From Agrobacterium tumefaciens (GTDB lineage Bacteria > Pseudomonadota > Alphaproteobacteria > Rhizobiales > Rhizobiaceae): a stretch of 64,000 bases of DNA. Both the position numbers and the translations under genes were made by a program. Positions 38,309 through 48,755 of this stretch are shown here, piece by piece; within the stretch, counting starts at the first letter, position 1, and every line of letters starts with the position of its first letter. The stretch covers positions 93,121-157,120 of the forward strand of contig NZ_JXQV01000013.1 of assembly GCF_000834635.1 (NCBI RefSeq), written 5' to 3'. The notes beneath the pieces were generated by a model. That model ran no database searches. It was not told where the DNA came from and worked only from the letters and a program-made list of their open reading frames with translations.

Positions 38309-40683
38309 TGGCGGCATTTGACCGCGGGAATATCAGACGGCTTACAACAGCCCTTCTGACTGGTGCTGCTGTGTGCGCATACGTGGCGACTGCCTCAAGC
38401 TCATTTGCTGAGGACGGCGTTATTGTTGGCGATCCACAAGACCAATCAAAACTCCTGCTAACAGCAAACGAACTGACCTATAATAAAGATGCGGAACGCG
38501 TCGTCGCGACCGGCGGCGTGCGCCTGCATTACACCGGTTACCGCATGGTGGCGCAGCGCGTCGAATACGATCAGGGAACTGGTCGCGTGCTGGCACGTGG
38601 CAATATCGAATTGATCGAACCAGGCGGCAACCGCATCTATGCGGATGAGCTGGATGTGACCGACGATTTCGGCCAGGGCTTCGTCAACGCGCTTCGCGTG
38701 GAAACGACTGATAACACCCGCATCGCCGGTGAAAGCGCTGAGCGTCTTTCGCAAGACGTCATGGTTCTGAACAACGGCGTTTACACCGCATGCCTTCCCT
38801 GCTCTGAGCGGCCTGACAAGGCGCCTTTGTGGCAGGTCAAGGCTGAACGGGTCATTCAAGACGGCAAGACGCACACTGTGCGGCTGGAAAAAGCTCGTTT
38901 TGAGCTCTTCGGCAAATCCATTGCCTATCTTCCGTTCATCACGGTCCCGGACAACACCGTCAAGCGTAAGTCGGGCTTCCTGTTCCCGCGCATGAGCGTG
39001 ACGGATAATCTCGGCTTCGGCATCGGCGTTCCCTATTATCAGGTCCTGTCCGATTCAGCTGACGTCACCGTCACCCCGACCTATTACACCTCGCAAGGTT
39101 TGTTGCTGGAAGGTGAATTGCGTCAGCGGTTCGAGATGGGAACGCACACGGTGCGTGCCGCTGGTATCAACCAGATGAATCCTCAGGATTTTGACGTCAA
39201 CACCAGCGACTCGTTGAACGATACGCGTGCGATGATTGCGTCCAAGGGTGAGTTCACGATCAATCCACGCTGGACTTTCGGTTGGGATGCCATGGTGCAG
39301 ACCGACAATAACTTCTCGCGAACCTACGGTTTGAAGGATTACAAGAACTCCGTTCAGACCAACAAGATCTACCTCTCCGGCCTTGGGGAGCGTAACAGCT
39401 TTGACGTGAACGCCTATTATTTCAACGTTCAGGACACCGATGATTCGGAGGCCAAGGAACGCCAGCAGGCTATCGTTCACCCGGCTCTCGACTACCGGTA
39501 CTTCTTCCCGGATCCGGTCTATGGTGGCGAACTTTCGTTGACGACGAACTTCACCAGCATAACCCGCCAAAGCCAGGATGCGTATAATCTGGGGTCATCA
39601 TCCCGCTTCAACGGGCTGGAAGGGTCTTACACCCGTTTCACCACCGAAGCTGAATGGAAGCGCACCTATACATTTGATAGCGGCCTTTTGCTGACCCCTC
39701 TGGTCGCAGCCCGTGGAGATGCGCTGTGGACCGATATGGCGACGAACAGCTTCAGCGTAGGCGTGCCATCCTATGATGGCACGATCAATGATGACGCATC
39801 GTTCCGCGGTATGGCGACATTCGGCCTCGAAGCCCGCTATCCCGTTCTCTTCACTGCTCTGCACAGCAACCACGTAATCGAGCCGATTGCGCAGATCTTT
39901 GTGCGGCCTAACGAATCCTACGCCGGTGAACTTCCAAACGAAGACAGCCAGGCCTTTGTATTCGATGCGACCAATCTTTTCGAGCGTGACAAGTTCTCGG
40001 GCTTTGACCGTATCGAAGGTGGCACACGCGCCAATCTTGGTGTCCGCTACAACGGCACCTTTGACAATGGCTATGGCATTCGCGGAATTGCTGGCCAGTC
40101 GTTCCATCTCGGCGGCACCAACTCGTTCGCATCCAATGACCTCGTGAATGCCGGCGCTGACTCTGGTCTCGAAACGGATCGTTCCGACTATGTCGCCATG
40201 GCCGCGATCGATGCTCCCATCGGCTTGTCGCTCTCGTCTAGCTTCCGCTTTGACAAGGACAACTTCGACGTCAATCGCTCCGAGACGGCTGTCGCCTATA
40301 CGGATAATCGTATTTCGGGCAAAGTCAGCTACACTCAGGTCAAGGCACAGCCTGAATATGGTTATGACCGCAAGCGCGACATCATCCAGACATCTGGCAA
40401 GCTGCGTCTTGACGATAACTGGGCCTTGTTCGGCGCTATCAACTACGATTTGAACAACAAGTTCTCCAGCGAACGACGCATCGGTATTCTCTATCAGGAT
40501 GAATGCACGATCTTCACCGTCAGCTATTCGGACGAAGGCAGTATCAATTCGGTTCGCGAATCCGCCAATGACTGGTCAGTCAATGCGCGTCTGGCCTTCA
40601 GAACGCTGGGTGATATCAGTGTTGGTTCTGCAGGCACGGATTGGGATGACGCCGACATCGGCTGGAAGCCAAACAATTTCTGA
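38308..40683 (+). CDS. lptD: LPS-assembly outer membrane protein LptD
   Basis: Outer membrane beta-barrel (791 aa) that, with the lipoprotein LptE, inserts lipopolysaccharide into the outer leaflet. GTG start with signal peptide ending TASSSFA. The N-terminal OstA/LptA-like beta-jellyroll follows (about 40-160), then the 26-strand barrel. Mature-region cysteines are few: C162 and C165 (CLPC) and C733 near the end (DECTIF). E. coli LptD has four, paired between the same two regions, so the disulfide pattern differs. The last residue is phenylalanine, suited to BAM recognition. Coupled to lptG. Confidence 0.94.
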   Translation: MAAFDRGNIRRLTTALLTGAAVCAYVATASSSFAEDGVIVGDPQDQSKLLLTANELTYNKDAERVVATGGVRLHYTGYRMVAQRVEYDQGTGRVLARGNIELIEPGGNRIYADELDVTDDFGQGFVNALRVETTDNTRIAGESAERLSQDVMVLNNGVYTACLPCSERPDKAPLWQVKAERVIQDGKTHTVRLEKARFELFGKSIAYLPFITVPDNTVKRKSGFLFPRMSVTDNLGFGIGVPYYQVLSDSADVTVTPTYYTSQGLLLEGELRQRFEMGTHTVRAAGINQMNPQDFDVNTSDSLNDTRAMIASKGEFTINPRWTFGWDAMVQTDNNFSRTYGLKDYKNSVQTNKIYLSGLGERNSFDVNAYYFNVQDTDDSEAKERQQAIVHPALDYRYFFPDPVYGGELSLTTNFTSITRQSQDAYNLGSSSRFNGLEGSYTRFTTEAEWKRTYTFDSGLLLTPLVAARGDALWTDMATNSFSVGVPSYDGTINDDASFRGMATFGLEARYPVLFTALHSNHVIEPIAQIFVRPNESYAGELPNEDSQAFVFDATNLFERDKFSGFDRIEGGTRANLGVRYNGTFDNGYGIRGIAGQSFHLGGTNSFASNDLVNAGADSGLETDRSDYVAMAAIDAPIGLSLSSSFRFDKDNFDVNRSETAVAYTDNRISGKVSYTQVKAQPEYGYDRKRDIIQTSGKLRLDDNWALFGAINYDLNNKFSSERRIGILYQDECTIFTVSYSDEGSINSVRESANDWSVNARLAFRTLGDISVGSAGTDWDDADIGWKPNNF

Positions 40684-40692
40684 TGACGGTTG

Positions 40693-40714
40693 CGGCGGAG
40701 TGAAAGCTCCGCCG
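40693..40714 (+). terminator. Likely lptD terminator
   Basis: Arms cggcggag (40693-40700) and ctccgccg (40707-40714) around tgaaag, starting about ten bases after the lptD stop and followed by gttgcttatttt. The T tract is broken, so termination may be partial, with surA expressed from the 255 bases that follow. Confidence 0.6.
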
Positions 40715-40969
40715 TTGCTTATTTTGGCAGATGTGATTGACGACCCGGCCTCGCGCCACCGTTTTGCCGCAAGATAACTGCAGTGGTGGCAGGTCTGCGC
40801 GATTGCTGTTCGGCCCGCTACGGTGATATAGACAGTCGCGTTCACGGTTAAACTTAACAGCCGCCCAAGATATTGGTTGACGAACGGATGTATCCGTTTC
40901 ATCCGATAAGCAGGATACTTGAAAAAGCCGTGACGCTGGTCAGTGGCTTATCGACAGGGAGAGAACAGG

Positions 40970-41914
40970 ATGAAACTCGGAAAGACGGCGTTGCGCAGTG
41001 TAGCATTCGCCTTTGCGATTTTCGCAGTTCCCATGATCGTTACCTTGCCCACTCAGGATGCTTTCGCAGCCAATACGGTCAAGGTCGTTGTCAACAAGAC
41101 ACCGATCACCAGTGATGACATTGCCAGACGCGTTGCCTTTCTCAAATTGCAGCGCCAGTCTGGAAATCTCGCTGAAAAAGCGCGTGAGCAGCTGATCGAT
41201 GAAGCGCTGAAGCGTGAAGAAATTGGACGCGTCAAAATGTCGGTCAGCACGGCTGATGTCGACGCGTCATTTGCCCGCTTCGCCTCCACCAACAAGATGA
41301 CGACGGATCAGTTGACCAAGGTTCTGGCGCAGGCTGGTGTTGGCGCTGAACACTTCAAATCGTTCATCGCGGTTCAGATGAGCTGGCCTCGTCTGGTCAA
41401 TGCGCGCTATGGCGGCAGAAACAAAATGTCGACGCAGGATTTCGTGACGCGCCTGAAAGAGCGTGGCGACAAGCCTGTGACCAACGAGTATTTTCTGCAG
41501 CAGATCATTTTTGTGATTCCAGAAGCGAAGCGCAGTGCCATCACAGGCAAGCGTAAGTCCGAAGCTGAAGCCTCTCGCAAACGGTATCCCGGCTGCGAAC
41601 AGGGCAAGACATTTGCGGCAACGATGCTTGATGTCTCCATCAAGGACCTTGGACGCATGCTCGAGCCGGAATTGCCGCCGGATTGGAAGCCACTGGTGGA
41701 AAAGACACCGGAAGGTGGCACCACCGGAACCCGCGTTACCGAAAAGGGTGTCGAATATCTGGCAATCTGCAAGAAGCAGCAGGTATCTGACGACTACGCA
41801 GCCGAGGTCGTTTTCCGTGCGGAAGACCTGACAAAGGCTGAAAAAGGCGAAAACCCGAACGAGAAGAAATATCTCGACGAGCTCCGCAAGAAAGCCCAGA
41901 TTACCAGCACCTGA
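40970..41914 (+). CDS. surA: SurA-like periplasmic chaperone
   Basis: Exported outer-membrane-protein chaperone of 314 aa. Signal peptide [22 protein letters not shown]... to about residue 35, SurA N-terminal domain ([40 protein letters not shown]), then a single, weakly conserved parvulin-like region from about 165 ([11 protein letters not shown]). E. coli SurA has two prolyl isomerase domains and 428 aa, so this is the shorter alphaproteobacterial form and may lack isomerase activity. ATG 40970 has GGGAG-type Shine-Dalgarno sequence. pdxA starts seven bases after its stop. Confidence 0.85.
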   Translation: MKLGKTALRSVAFAFAIFAVPMIVTLPTQDAFAANTVKVVVNKTPITSDDIARRVAFLKLQRQSGNLAEKAREQLIDEALKREEIGRVKMSVSTADVDASFARFASTNKMTTDQLTKVLAQAGVGAEHFKSFIAVQMSWPRLVNARYGGRNKMSTQDFVTRLKERGDKPVTNEYFLQQIIFVIPEAKRSAITGKRKSEAEASRKRYPGCEQGKTFAATMLDVSIKDLGRMLEPELPPDWKPLVEKTPEGGTTGTRVTEKGVEYLAICKKQQVSDDYAAEVVFRAEDLTKAEKGENPNEKKYLDELRKKAQITST

Positions 41915-41921
41915 CGAGAAA

Positions 41922-42950
41922 GTGTCTTTCTTGACCCTGCAAAACATCACCCTTGCTGTTACCCAAGGCGACCCGGCCGGGATCGGTCCCGATATCACGA
42001 TTGTGGCTTGGTCAAAGCGCAAAGAGCTTGGGCTGCCGCCATTCATATTGGTTGGCGATCCTGACGTCATCATTAGCCGCGCCCATCTTCTTGGCATCGA
42101 TTGCCCTGTAGAAATATGCGAGCCCGAGCAGGCGGCGGCGATTTTCCCCAATGCCTTGCCGGTGTTTGCAATTCCGGTCGGATTTGATGTTCTTGCCGGT
42201 CAACCGCATGTTGGTGCGGCACTTGCCACCATCAAGGCGATTGAGACTGCAGTGCAGTTTACCGTCGACAAGCGCGTCTCGGCTGTTGTCACCAATCCCA
42301 TTGCGAAGTCTGTGCTTTACGAAGCTGGCTTTGGCTATCCCGGCCATACCGAGTTTCTGGCAGAGCTTGCCAAAAAACTGACAGGACAGGCCACCACGCC
42401 GGTTATGATGATTGCCGGACCGAAACTGCGTGTTGTCCCTGTGACGATCCACATCCCGATTGCCGAAGTTCCAGGCGCACTCACAGAAGAGTTGATCGTC
42501 AAGACCTGCCGCATCATTGCTGCTGATCTCAAGGAAAAGTTTGGCATCCAAACCCCTCGCCTTGCCGTTGCTGGATTAAACCCACATGCGGGCGAAGATG
42601 GCGCGATTGGCACTGAGGATGGTGACATCATCCACCCCGCGACAGTCCAGCTGCGCAAGGATGGTATCGACGCCTTTGGTCCTTTACCAGCCGATACCAT
42701 GTTCCATGATGCCGCACGCAGACGCTATGACGTTGCCGTGTGCATGTATCACGATCAGGCGCTCATTCCGGCCAAGGCGCTCGGCTTCGACGATTCCGTG
42801 AATGTCACGCTCGGCCTGCCCTTCATCCGCACATCGCCCGATCATGGCACCGCCTTTGGCATTGCCGGGCAAGGCATCGCCAACGAATCGAGCCTCGTTG
42901 CCGCTTTGAAAATGGCATCTGAAATTGCGGCGCGGCGGGCGAACGCATAA
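41922..42950 (+). CDS. pdxA: 4-hydroxythreonine-4-phosphate dehydrogenase
   Basis: Pyridoxal phosphate synthesis (DXP-dependent route): oxidises 4-phosphohydroxythreonine. 342 aa from a GTG start with GAG nearby. Family motifs: [13 protein letters not shown] (14-26), [25 protein letters not shown] with a metal-binding histidine, [13 protein letters not shown] with a second histidine, and [22 protein letters not shown] with a third. The C-terminal [15 protein letters not shown] is conserved. It shares its stop with the rsmA start (TAATG) and follows surA closely, as in many Proteobacteria. Confidence 0.96.
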   Translation: MSFLTLQNITLAVTQGDPAGIGPDITIVAWSKRKELGLPPFILVGDPDVIISRAHLLGIDCPVEICEPEQAAAIFPNALPVFAIPVGFDVLAGQPHVGAALATIKAIETAVQFTVDKRVSAVVTNPIAKSVLYEAGFGYPGHTEFLAELAKKLTGQATTPVMMIAGPKLRVVPVTIHIPIAEVPGALTEELIVKTCRIIAADLKEKFGIQTPRLAVAGLNPHAGEDGAIGTEDGDIIHPATVQLRKDGIDAFGPLPADTMFHDAARRRYDVAVCMYHDQALIPAKALGFDDSVNVTLGLPFIRTSPDHGTAFGIAGQGIANESSLVAALKMASEIAARRANA

Positions 42951-43792
42951 TGGCAGGCATTGATGGTCTGCCTCCACTTCGCGACGTCATTGAGCGGCAC
43001 GGACTGGATGCGAAAAAATCGCTCGGGCAAAACTTCCTGCTCGATTTGAACCTGACGCAGAAAATCGCCAGGACGGCCGGGCCGCTTGAGGGCGTAACCG
43101 TCTTTGAGGTTGGTCCTGGTCCAGGTGGTCTCACACGCGCGATCCTTTCACTGGGCGCGAAGAAAGTCATCGCGGTCGAGCGCGACAGTCGCTGCATTCC
43201 TGCACTTGCAGAAATCGCCGATCATTATCCCGGGCGTCTGGAGGTCATTGAGGGCGATGCGCTGAAGACGGATTTCGAGACCATGGTCGCGCATGGCGAA
43301 CCGGTGCGCATTATCGCGAACCTGCCATATAATGTCGGTACGCAGTTGCTTATCAATTGGCTTACGCCGCGTCAGTGGCCACCTTTCTGGCTGTCACTTA
43401 CGCTGATGTTTCAGAAAGAGGTTGGGCAGCGGATCGTAGCGGAAGAAGGTGACAACCATTATGGCCGTCTCGGCGTTCTCACCGGTTGGCGCACGGTCCC
43501 AGAAATGGCATTCGACGTGCCGCCACAGGCCTTCAGCCCGCCCCCGAAGGTAACATCGACGGTTGTGCATCTTCTGCCCAGAGAAAAGCCTCTGCCCTGC
43601 GAAGTGACCAATCTGGAAAAGGTGACAGAAGCTGCCTTCGGCCAGCGCCGCAAGATGCTGCGCCAGAGCGTCAAATCCATTGGTGGTGAAGCGCTGCTGG
43701 AAAAAGCCGGTATCGATCCGACCCGCCGCGCTGAGACGTTGTCTGTGGAAGAATTCGTGCGACTGGCGAATATGATGGGCGACGCACGCTAA
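42950..43792 (+). CDS. rsmA: 16S rRNA dimethyladenosine transferase
   Basis: Dimethylates two adjacent adenosines (A1518/A1519 in E. coli numbering) in the 3' loop of 16S rRNA late in 30S assembly; 280 aa. SAM-binding motif I is [13 protein letters not shown], preceded by the K-S-L-G-Q-N-F family motif, and the catalytic NLPYNVGT is at about 123-130. The C-terminal helical domain includes [13 protein letters not shown]. Start overlaps the pdxA stop by one base. The gene ends at a hairpin that mainly serves the convergent gmk. Confidence 0.97.
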   Translation: MAGIDGLPPLRDVIERHGLDAKKSLGQNFLLDLNLTQKIARTAGPLEGVTVFEVGPGPGGLTRAILSLGAKKVIAVERDSRCIPALAEIADHYPGRLEVIEGDALKTDFETMVAHGEPVRIIANLPYNVGTQLLINWLTPRQWPPFWLSLTLMFQKEVGQRIVAEEGDNHYGRLGVLTGWRTVPEMAFDVPPQAFSPPPKVTSTVVHLLPREKPLPCEVTNLEKVTEAAFGQRRKMLRQSVKSIGGEALLEKAGIDPTRRAETLSVEEFVRLANMMGDAR

Positions 43793-43796
43793 AAAA

Positions 43797-43822
43797 ATCT
43801 CGCGGCTTGTAGACCGCGAGAT
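43797..43822 (-). terminator. Terminator of the fab-gmk run
   Basis: On the minus strand, a nine-base stem (atctcgcgg / ccgcgagat; eight-base loop) is followed directly by seven Ts. It lies 30 bases after the gmk stop and is a textbook Rho-independent terminator. On the plus strand there is no T run for rsmA. Confidence 0.9.
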
Positions 43823-43851
43823 GTGTCAATCTGACAGGAACTTTGCCTGCC

Positions 43852-44523
43852 TCAGCGGCTTGGCAGCGCCGGCACTTCTTCCAGCAATTCACGCACGAAA
43901 TCGAACATGCCATGGCGCCGGTCGCGGCGAACGCGCTCAGCTTTGACGATGGCTTCAATGGCTTCGAAAGCGGCCTGCAGATCGTCGTTGAGAATGACGT
44001 AATCGTAATCGCGCCAATGCTCGATCTCAGAGCGAGAATTGGCCAGACGTGTCTGTATGACCTCTTCTGTATCCTCTGCCCGGCGGTGCAGGCGCGATTG
44101 CAGCTCGGTCATAGTGGGCGGCAGAATGAAGATGGAGACGATATCTGCCTTCATCTTGTCCTGAAGCTGCTCAGCTCCCTGCCAATCGATATCGAACAGC
44201 ATATCCTTGCCTTCGGCCATGGCCATTTCAACAGGCTCACGCGGTGTGCCGTAGAAATTGCCATGCACTTCGGCCCATTCCAGCAATTCTTCGCCATCCC
44301 GCATGCGCTCGAAATCACGCTTTGTGATGAAATTGTAATGGATGCCATCAATTTCACTCTGGCGGCGCGGTCTCGTCGTTACACTGACGGACAGGCTGAT
44401 ATTCTTGTCTTTTTCCAGCAAATTGCGGGCGATGGTGGATTTGCCTGCGCCCGATGGCGAGGAGATGACCAGCATCAAGCCCCTGCGGGCGATATGGACG
44501 GGAGGATTGCTGGCGGACGCCAT
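43852..44523 (-). CDS. gmk: Guanylate kinase
   Basis: Converts GMP to GDP; essential for GTP supply, 223 aa. P-loop [10 protein letters not shown] (about 21-30), guanine-site [32 protein letters not shown] and the [10 protein letters not shown] segment all match. It begins five bases after the yicC stop and ends the minus-strand envelope-lipid run. Confidence 0.97.
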   Translation of the reverse strand: MASASNPPVHIARRGLMLVISSPSGAGKSTIARNLLEKDKNISLSVSVTTRPRRQSEIDGIHYNFITKRDFERMRDGEELLEWAEVHGNFYGTPREPVEMAMAEGKDMLFDIDWQGAEQLQDKMKADIVSIFILPPTMTELQSRLHRRAEDTEEVIQTRLANSRSEIEHWRDYDYVILNDDLQAAFEAIEAIVKAERVRRDRRHGMFDFVRELLEEVPALPSR

Positions 44524-44528
44524 GGGGT

Positions 44529-45416
44529 CTACTCCAGATTTTGGACCTGTTCGCGGAATTGATCGATCACGACTTTCAATTCTATACCAGCAGCGGTTAC
44601 AGCACTGGCATTGGATTTGGAACAGATAGTATTGGACTCGCGGTTAAATTCTTGTGCAAGAAAATCGAGCTTGCGCCCAACTGGCACACCGCTGTTCAAA
44701 AGGTCCCTTGCCGCCGCAACATGGCCGTTCAAACGGTCAATTTCTTCCCGCAAATCCGCCTTGGTGGCAAGCAGTACTGCCTCAGCATGCAGACGGTCGC
44801 TGTCCAGCCCACTGGTGCCGCCAGCAATCAACGCAATCTGCGCCGCAAGGCGCGCGCGGATCTGCTCCGGCTGACGCGATGGATCGGCTTCGATGGTTGC
44901 TGTCAGCTGCTCTATTCGGTCGATATGGCCGGACAATATCGTAAAGAGAGCTGCCCCTTCCCGCTCGCGCATGGTGGTCAAGGCCGAGATTGCGGCCGCG
45001 AAACCTTCGATGATGTCGCGGTTGCGCGTCTCTTGCGCGTCGGCGCTTTCCTCCGGCTCCTTGAACTCCACAAGACCACGAATGGACAGCAAGGTGTCGA
45101 GGCTGAGTGGCGCATCACTGACGACGGTCCCGAGATCCCGTTTCAATGCGAGAACGGCATCCAGCGCATCACGGTTGATAACAGCCTCCTGCCTTGCCTC
45201 TGTCGTGGCAATGCTGAGCCCCGCCTGGATATTACCGCGCGAAAGACTTTTCGATGCAATGTCCCGCAAATCGGCTTCGAGCGCTTCCATGCCGGTTGGC
45301 AGCCTTAGACGCAGGTCAAGGCCCTTGCCGTTTACGGAGCGGAGTTCCCATGTCCAACGGTACCGGCCGCACGAGCCTTCGCTCCGCGCAAAGCCCGTCA
45401 TGGATTGCAATGCCAT
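44529..45416 (-). CDS. YicC family endoribonuclease
   Basis: 295-aa YicC/DUF1732 protein. It starts [14 protein letters not shown], the conserved N-terminus of the family, and ends with [20 protein letters not shown], whose EIKVLVEKMREQVQNIE-like C-terminal pattern defines the family. E. coli YicC has been described as an endoribonuclease acting on small RNAs. An upstream in-frame start was rejected because it adds low-complexity residues. Between mltG and gmk, an arrangement common in Proteobacteria. Confidence 0.95.
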   Translation of the reverse strand: MALQSMTGFARSEGSCGRYRWTWELRSVNGKGLDLRLRLPTGMEALEADLRDIASKSLSRGNIQAGLSIATTEARQEAVINRDALDAVLALKRDLGTVVSDAPLSLDTLLSIRGLVEFKEPEESADAQETRNRDIIEGFAAAISALTTMREREGAALFTILSGHIDRIEQLTATIEADPSRQPEQIRARLAAQIALIAGGTSGLDSDRLHAEAVLLATKADLREEIDRLNGHVAAARDLLNSGVPVGRKLDFLAQEFNRESNTICSKSNASAVTAAGIELKVVIDQFREQVQNLE

Positions 45417-45471
45417 CAAATATACCCCTCGAACAACCGCCGCAGCCATGGGGCTGCAGCGGTGTATCATA

Positions 45472-46695
45472 TCAATTGTTTGTCGCGGGACGCTCCGCCT
45501 GTGATCCGGCTGGTTGACCGTCCACCACGCCTTCTGGCGTGCCCCCGGCCGCTGCCTTCTCGGCCTCAATCTTGCGCCAGCGGCGAACATTGGCATTGTG
45601 CTCGTCCAATGTCTTGGCAAAGGCGTGGCCACCCGAGCCATCCGCCACGAAATAGAGATCGTCGGTGCGCCAAGGATTGGCAGTCGCCTCCAGCGCAGCA
45701 CGACCCGGATTGGCAATCGGGTGCGGTGGCAGACCGCGGATAATGTAGGTGTTGAACGGCGTCTCTTTCTGGAGGTCCGACTGATAGATCGGGCGGTCAG
45801 AAGGCTTTCCTTCGCCACCGAACAATCCGTAGATAATCGTCGGGTCAGATTGAAGGCGCATGTTCTTTTTCATGCGGTTGTAGAACACCGATGCAACATG
45901 GCCGCGCTCATCATCCTTGCCGGTTTCCTTCTCCACGATTGATGCGAGTGTGACGAATTCCTCGATCGTCTTGAGCGGAAGATCAGGGTCGCGACGTTCC
46001 CAGATGGCCTGCACCAGACGCGATTGGGCAACGCGCATCTGATCAACCACTTCTTCGCGCCTTGTGCCGCGGGTGAAGGGGTATGTATCGGGGCGCAAGG
46101 AACCTTCCGCTGGCAATTCGGCAGGCAGGTTGCCCTCCAGCACCGGTTCTGCCGCAAGACGCGCAAACATCTGCTTGACCGTCAACCCTTCCGGCATCGC
46201 GACGGAATAAAGAATGGATTTGCCCGATTCCAGCAGAGCCAGAATATCTTTCATTGAGGTACGGGCTTTGATTTCGTATTCGCCAGGCTTCGGAGTTTGG
46301 CCCCCCGCGAGATACTTGTCGGCCATCAGGCGGAAAATGCGCGCATTGGAAATCGCACCGCTCCGCTCCAGATTGCTGGCAATTTCCGCAAGTCCGGCAC
46401 CGTTGCGCACCGTAATCGTCGTATTCGTCTCCAGAGGCCCTGCCTCGTGAAACGAATTCAGCATGTAATAAAAGCCAGCGATGGCAATGATGCAGACAGC
46501 GACAACCAGCGTCATAAGGAAATTGAGGAAGATAACCAACTGGCTATGAGCCTTGCGGGAACGCTTTGGCGGAGACGGAACCTTTTCCGGTCTTAGAGCT
46601 TCAGTCGGTGATTTCGGAATGATCGGGCCACCCTTGCTCTCAGTGAAGCCTTCGCGTCCTTGAGGGGCCTGATTGTTCTCTCTCGTATCGCTCAC
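45472..46695 (-). CDS. mltG: Endolytic murein transglycosylase MltG
   Basis: Membrane-anchored lytic transglycosylase that cuts nascent glycan strands; 407 aa. A Pro/Lys-rich cytoplasmic N-terminus is followed by one transmembrane helix (LVIFLNFLMTLVVAVCIIAI, about 53-72), a LysM-like region (TTITVRNGAGLAEIASNLERSG), and the YceG catalytic domain. The catalytic glutamate is E255 in ASIVEKETG, the same motif as the E. coli enzyme; SDPTIIYGL and PFNTYIIRGLPPHPIANPG are also conserved. It follows fabF after 247 bases. Confidence 0.95.
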   Translation of the reverse strand: MSDTRENNQAPQGREGFTESKGGPIIPKSPTEALRPEKVPSPPKRSRKAHSQLVIFLNFLMTLVVAVCIIAIAGFYYMLNSFHEAGPLETNTTITVRNGAGLAEIASNLERSGAISNARIFRLMADKYLAGGQTPKPGEYEIKARTSMKDILALLESGKSILYSVAMPEGLTVKQMFARLAAEPVLEGNLPAELPAEGSLRPDTYPFTRGTRREEVVDQMRVAQSRLVQAIWERRDPDLPLKTIEEFVTLASIVEKETGKDDERGHVASVFYNRMKKNMRLQSDPTIIYGLFGGEGKPSDRPIYQSDLQKETPFNTYIIRGLPPHPIANPGRAALEATANPWRTDDLYFVADGSGGHAFAKTLDEHNANVRRWRKIEAEKAAAGGTPEGVVDGQPAGSQAERPATNN

Positions 46696-46907
46696 CGGCG
46701 GTCCTTTTCAGTTCAGCATTACAGCGGCTTAATGAGCAGTCAATGCGGCAAAAACAGGTTCGGCAGGCCATTCTGCACAGTTAGATCAACATCCGGAACA
46801 TATACGAAGCAGCGAAAAATCAAGCCCTCGACCAATCAGGCGAGATCGCTTGTAACAGCGCAAGCTTGATCGATACTGACGTACACGATCGACTGAACGT
46901 GAGACAA

Positions 46908-46928
46908 GGTCGCATTCAGGATGCGACC
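46908..46928 (-). terminator. Possible fabF terminator or attenuator
   Basis: Perfect stem ggtcgcat/atgcgacc with a five-base loop, 15 bases beyond the fabF stop; the outer bases gacaagg and ccttgtc could extend it. No T run follows, so read-through to mltG is likely in part. Confidence 0.4.
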
Positions 46929-46942
46929 CTCCAGAAGCCTTG

Positions 46943-48211
46943 TCAGCCTTCGTAACGACGCAACACCAGGGAGGCGTTGGTGCCGCCGAAACCGAAGGAG
47001 TTAGACAAGGCGACATCGACCTGACGCTTGCGCGCTGTGTGGGGCACGAGATCGATGGCCGTCTCGACATCGGGATTATCGAGATTGAGCGTTGGTGGCA
47101 CGATGTTATCGCGGATGGCCAGTACAGCGAAGATCGCCTCGATTGCACCAGCAGCACCCAACAGGTGGCCCGTAGCCGACTTGGTGGACGACATAGAGAT
47201 CTTCGATGCAGCATCACCCACAAGACGCTCGACCGCGCCAAGCTCGATAGTATCAGCCATGGTCGATGTACCATGGGCGTTGATATAGTCGATATCGGAA
47301 GGCGCGAGACCAGCACGCTTCAGCGCCATGGCCATGCAGCGATAAGCGCCCTCACCGTCTTCGGATGGTGCCGTGATATGGAACGCATCGCCGGACAGGC
47401 CATAACCTACGACTTCCGCATAGATCTTTGCGCCACGTGCCTTCGCGTGTTCCAGCTCTTCCAGAACCACGATGCCGGAACCCTCGCCCATGACGAAACC
47501 ATCGCGGTCACGGTCATAAGGGCGCGAAGCCTTTTGCGGATCGTCATTGTTCTGGGTGGAAAGCGCCTTGCAGGCGGCAAAACCGGCAAGCGAGATGCGG
47601 CAAACGGGCGATTCGGCGCCACCGGCCACCATCACGTCCGCGTCGCCCAGCATGATCAGCCGTGCAGCATCGCCAATGGCGTGCGCGCCGGTCGAGCAGG
47701 CTGTTACGACGGAGTGGTTGGGGCCACGCAACTTGTGGCGAATGGAAACCTGGCCGGAAATGAGATTGATCAGACGGCCGGGAATGAAAAATGGAGAGAT
47801 ACGACGTGGGCCCTTGTCGCGCAGCGTATAGCCAGCCTCGACAATACCTTCCAGACCGCCGATGCCGGAGCCAATCAGAACGCCTGTCATGATCTGGTCT
47901 TCGTCAGTGCCGGTGGATGGGTGCCAGTTGGCGTCTCTCAACGCCATTTCAGCGGCAGCCATGCCATAAACGATGAAGGGATCGACCTTGCGCTGCTCTT
48001 TAGGCTCCATCCAGTCGTCAGCGTTGAAGGTGCCTTCGGTGCCGTCACCAACAGGGATACGGCAAGCGATTTTAGCAGGAAGATCCTCGACTTCGAACTC
48101 GGTAACGAGACGAGCACCATTATGGCCCGCGAGAAGGCGCTGCCAGCTGATCTCTGTTCCACAGCCAAGAGGAGATACCATGCCGGTACCGGTGATAACG
48201 ACACGTCTCAT
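46943..48211 (-). CDS. fabF: Beta-ketoacyl-ACP synthase II
   Basis: Elongating condensing enzyme of type II fatty-acid synthesis, 422 aa. The Cys-His-His triad is complete: C172 in VTACSTGAHAIGDA, H313 in NAHGTSTMADT, H349 in KSATGHLLGAAGA. It starts MRRVVITGTGMVSPLG, where GGAG lies upstream; an in-frame start 30 codons earlier adds unrelated sequence. It follows acpP after 242 bases containing two hairpins and works with the malonyl-ACP made by fabD and the reductase fabG in the same cluster. Confidence 0.97.
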   Translation of the reverse strand: MRRVVITGTGMVSPLGCGTEISWQRLLAGHNGARLVTEFEVEDLPAKIACRIPVGDGTEGTFNADDWMEPKEQRKVDPFIVYGMAAAEMALRDANWHPSTGTDEDQIMTGVLIGSGIGGLEGIVEAGYTLRDKGPRRISPFFIPGRLINLISGQVSIRHKLRGPNHSVVTACSTGAHAIGDAARLIMLGDADVMVAGGAESPVCRISLAGFAACKALSTQNNDDPQKASRPYDRDRDGFVMGEGSGIVVLEELEHAKARGAKIYAEVVGYGLSGDAFHITAPSEDGEGAYRCMAMALKRAGLAPSDIDYINAHGTSTMADTIELGAVERLVGDAASKISMSSTKSATGHLLGAAGAIEAIFAVLAIRDNIVPPTLNLDNPDVETAIDLVPHTARKRQVDVALSNSFGFGGTNASLVLRRYEG

Positions 48212-48359
48212 CGTCAATGCTCCGCCCCTAACCCTATCATCGCTAGCGCATCGGCCCGAAAACCGGAAGCGATTTTCGCGAGGGCAATGCGTATATTTCA
48301 AGTCTATAACACGCTGTAGACCCGACGGTTACGCGCGCGTAAGGCATTTAGGATGCCAT

Positions 48360-48381
48360 TCTGATGACGCAAGTCATCAGA
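48360..48381. promoter_or_regulatory. Perfect inverted repeat upstream of fabF
   Basis: tctgatgac (48360-48368) and gtcatcaga (48373-48381) with a gcaa spacer. It lies about 150 bases upstream of fabF and just past the hairpin after acpP. It could be a protein operator or an mRNA stem. Confidence 0.5.
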
Positions 48382-48392
48382 GAATAAAATAT

Positions 48393-48413
48393 TGGCCCGG
48401 ACTGGCCGGGCCA
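48393..48413 (-). terminator. Hairpin after acpP, probable terminator
   Basis: Arms tggcccgg and ccgggcca around actgg, 41 bases after the acpP stop. On the minus strand it is followed by aatattttattct, T-rich but broken. Probably ends most acpP transcripts, keeping the very abundant carrier protein message separate from fabF. Confidence 0.6.
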
Positions 48414-48453
48414 TATCGGGAAGGCGCAGGCCTCCCCTTAGCATTTCAAACGA

Positions 48454-48690
48454 TCAGGCCTGAGCCTTTTCGATGAACTTTACAGCGTCGCCGACTGTAA
48501 GGATCGAGTCCGCTGCGTCGTCTGGAATTTCAACGCCGAATTCTTCTTCGAAAGCCATGACCAGTTCAACGGTGTCGAGCGAGTCAGCGCCCAGATCGTC
48601 GATAAAGCTTGCGCCTTCGACGACTTTTTCGGCGTCAACGCCAAGATGATCAACTACAATTTTCTTTACGCGTTCTGCGATATCGCTCAT
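48454..48690 (-). CDS. acpP: Acyl carrier protein
   Basis: 78-aa acidic carrier protein holding growing acyl chains on a 4'-phosphopantetheine arm. The attachment serine is S37 in LGADSLDT. It starts [17 protein letters not shown] with GAGG upstream; an upstream in-frame extension of 16 residues was rejected. It is flanked by its own leader and terminator, which fits high independent expression. Partner of fabD, fabG and fabF around it. Confidence 0.97.
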   Translation of the reverse strand: MSDIAERVKKIVVDHLGVDAEKVVEGASFIDDLGADSLDTVELVMAFEEEFGVEIPDDAADSILTVGDAVKFIEKAQA

Positions 48691-48755
48691 GTCGGTTTCC
48701 TCGACCTTTACTTTGAAAGGAATGCCCTCTTTAGGCATCCTGCCCTGTTAAAACC

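Noticed and set aside
46940..48319. Open frame of 459 codons opposite fabF
   Set aside because: Antisense to a gene with a complete catalytic triad; no family resemblance.
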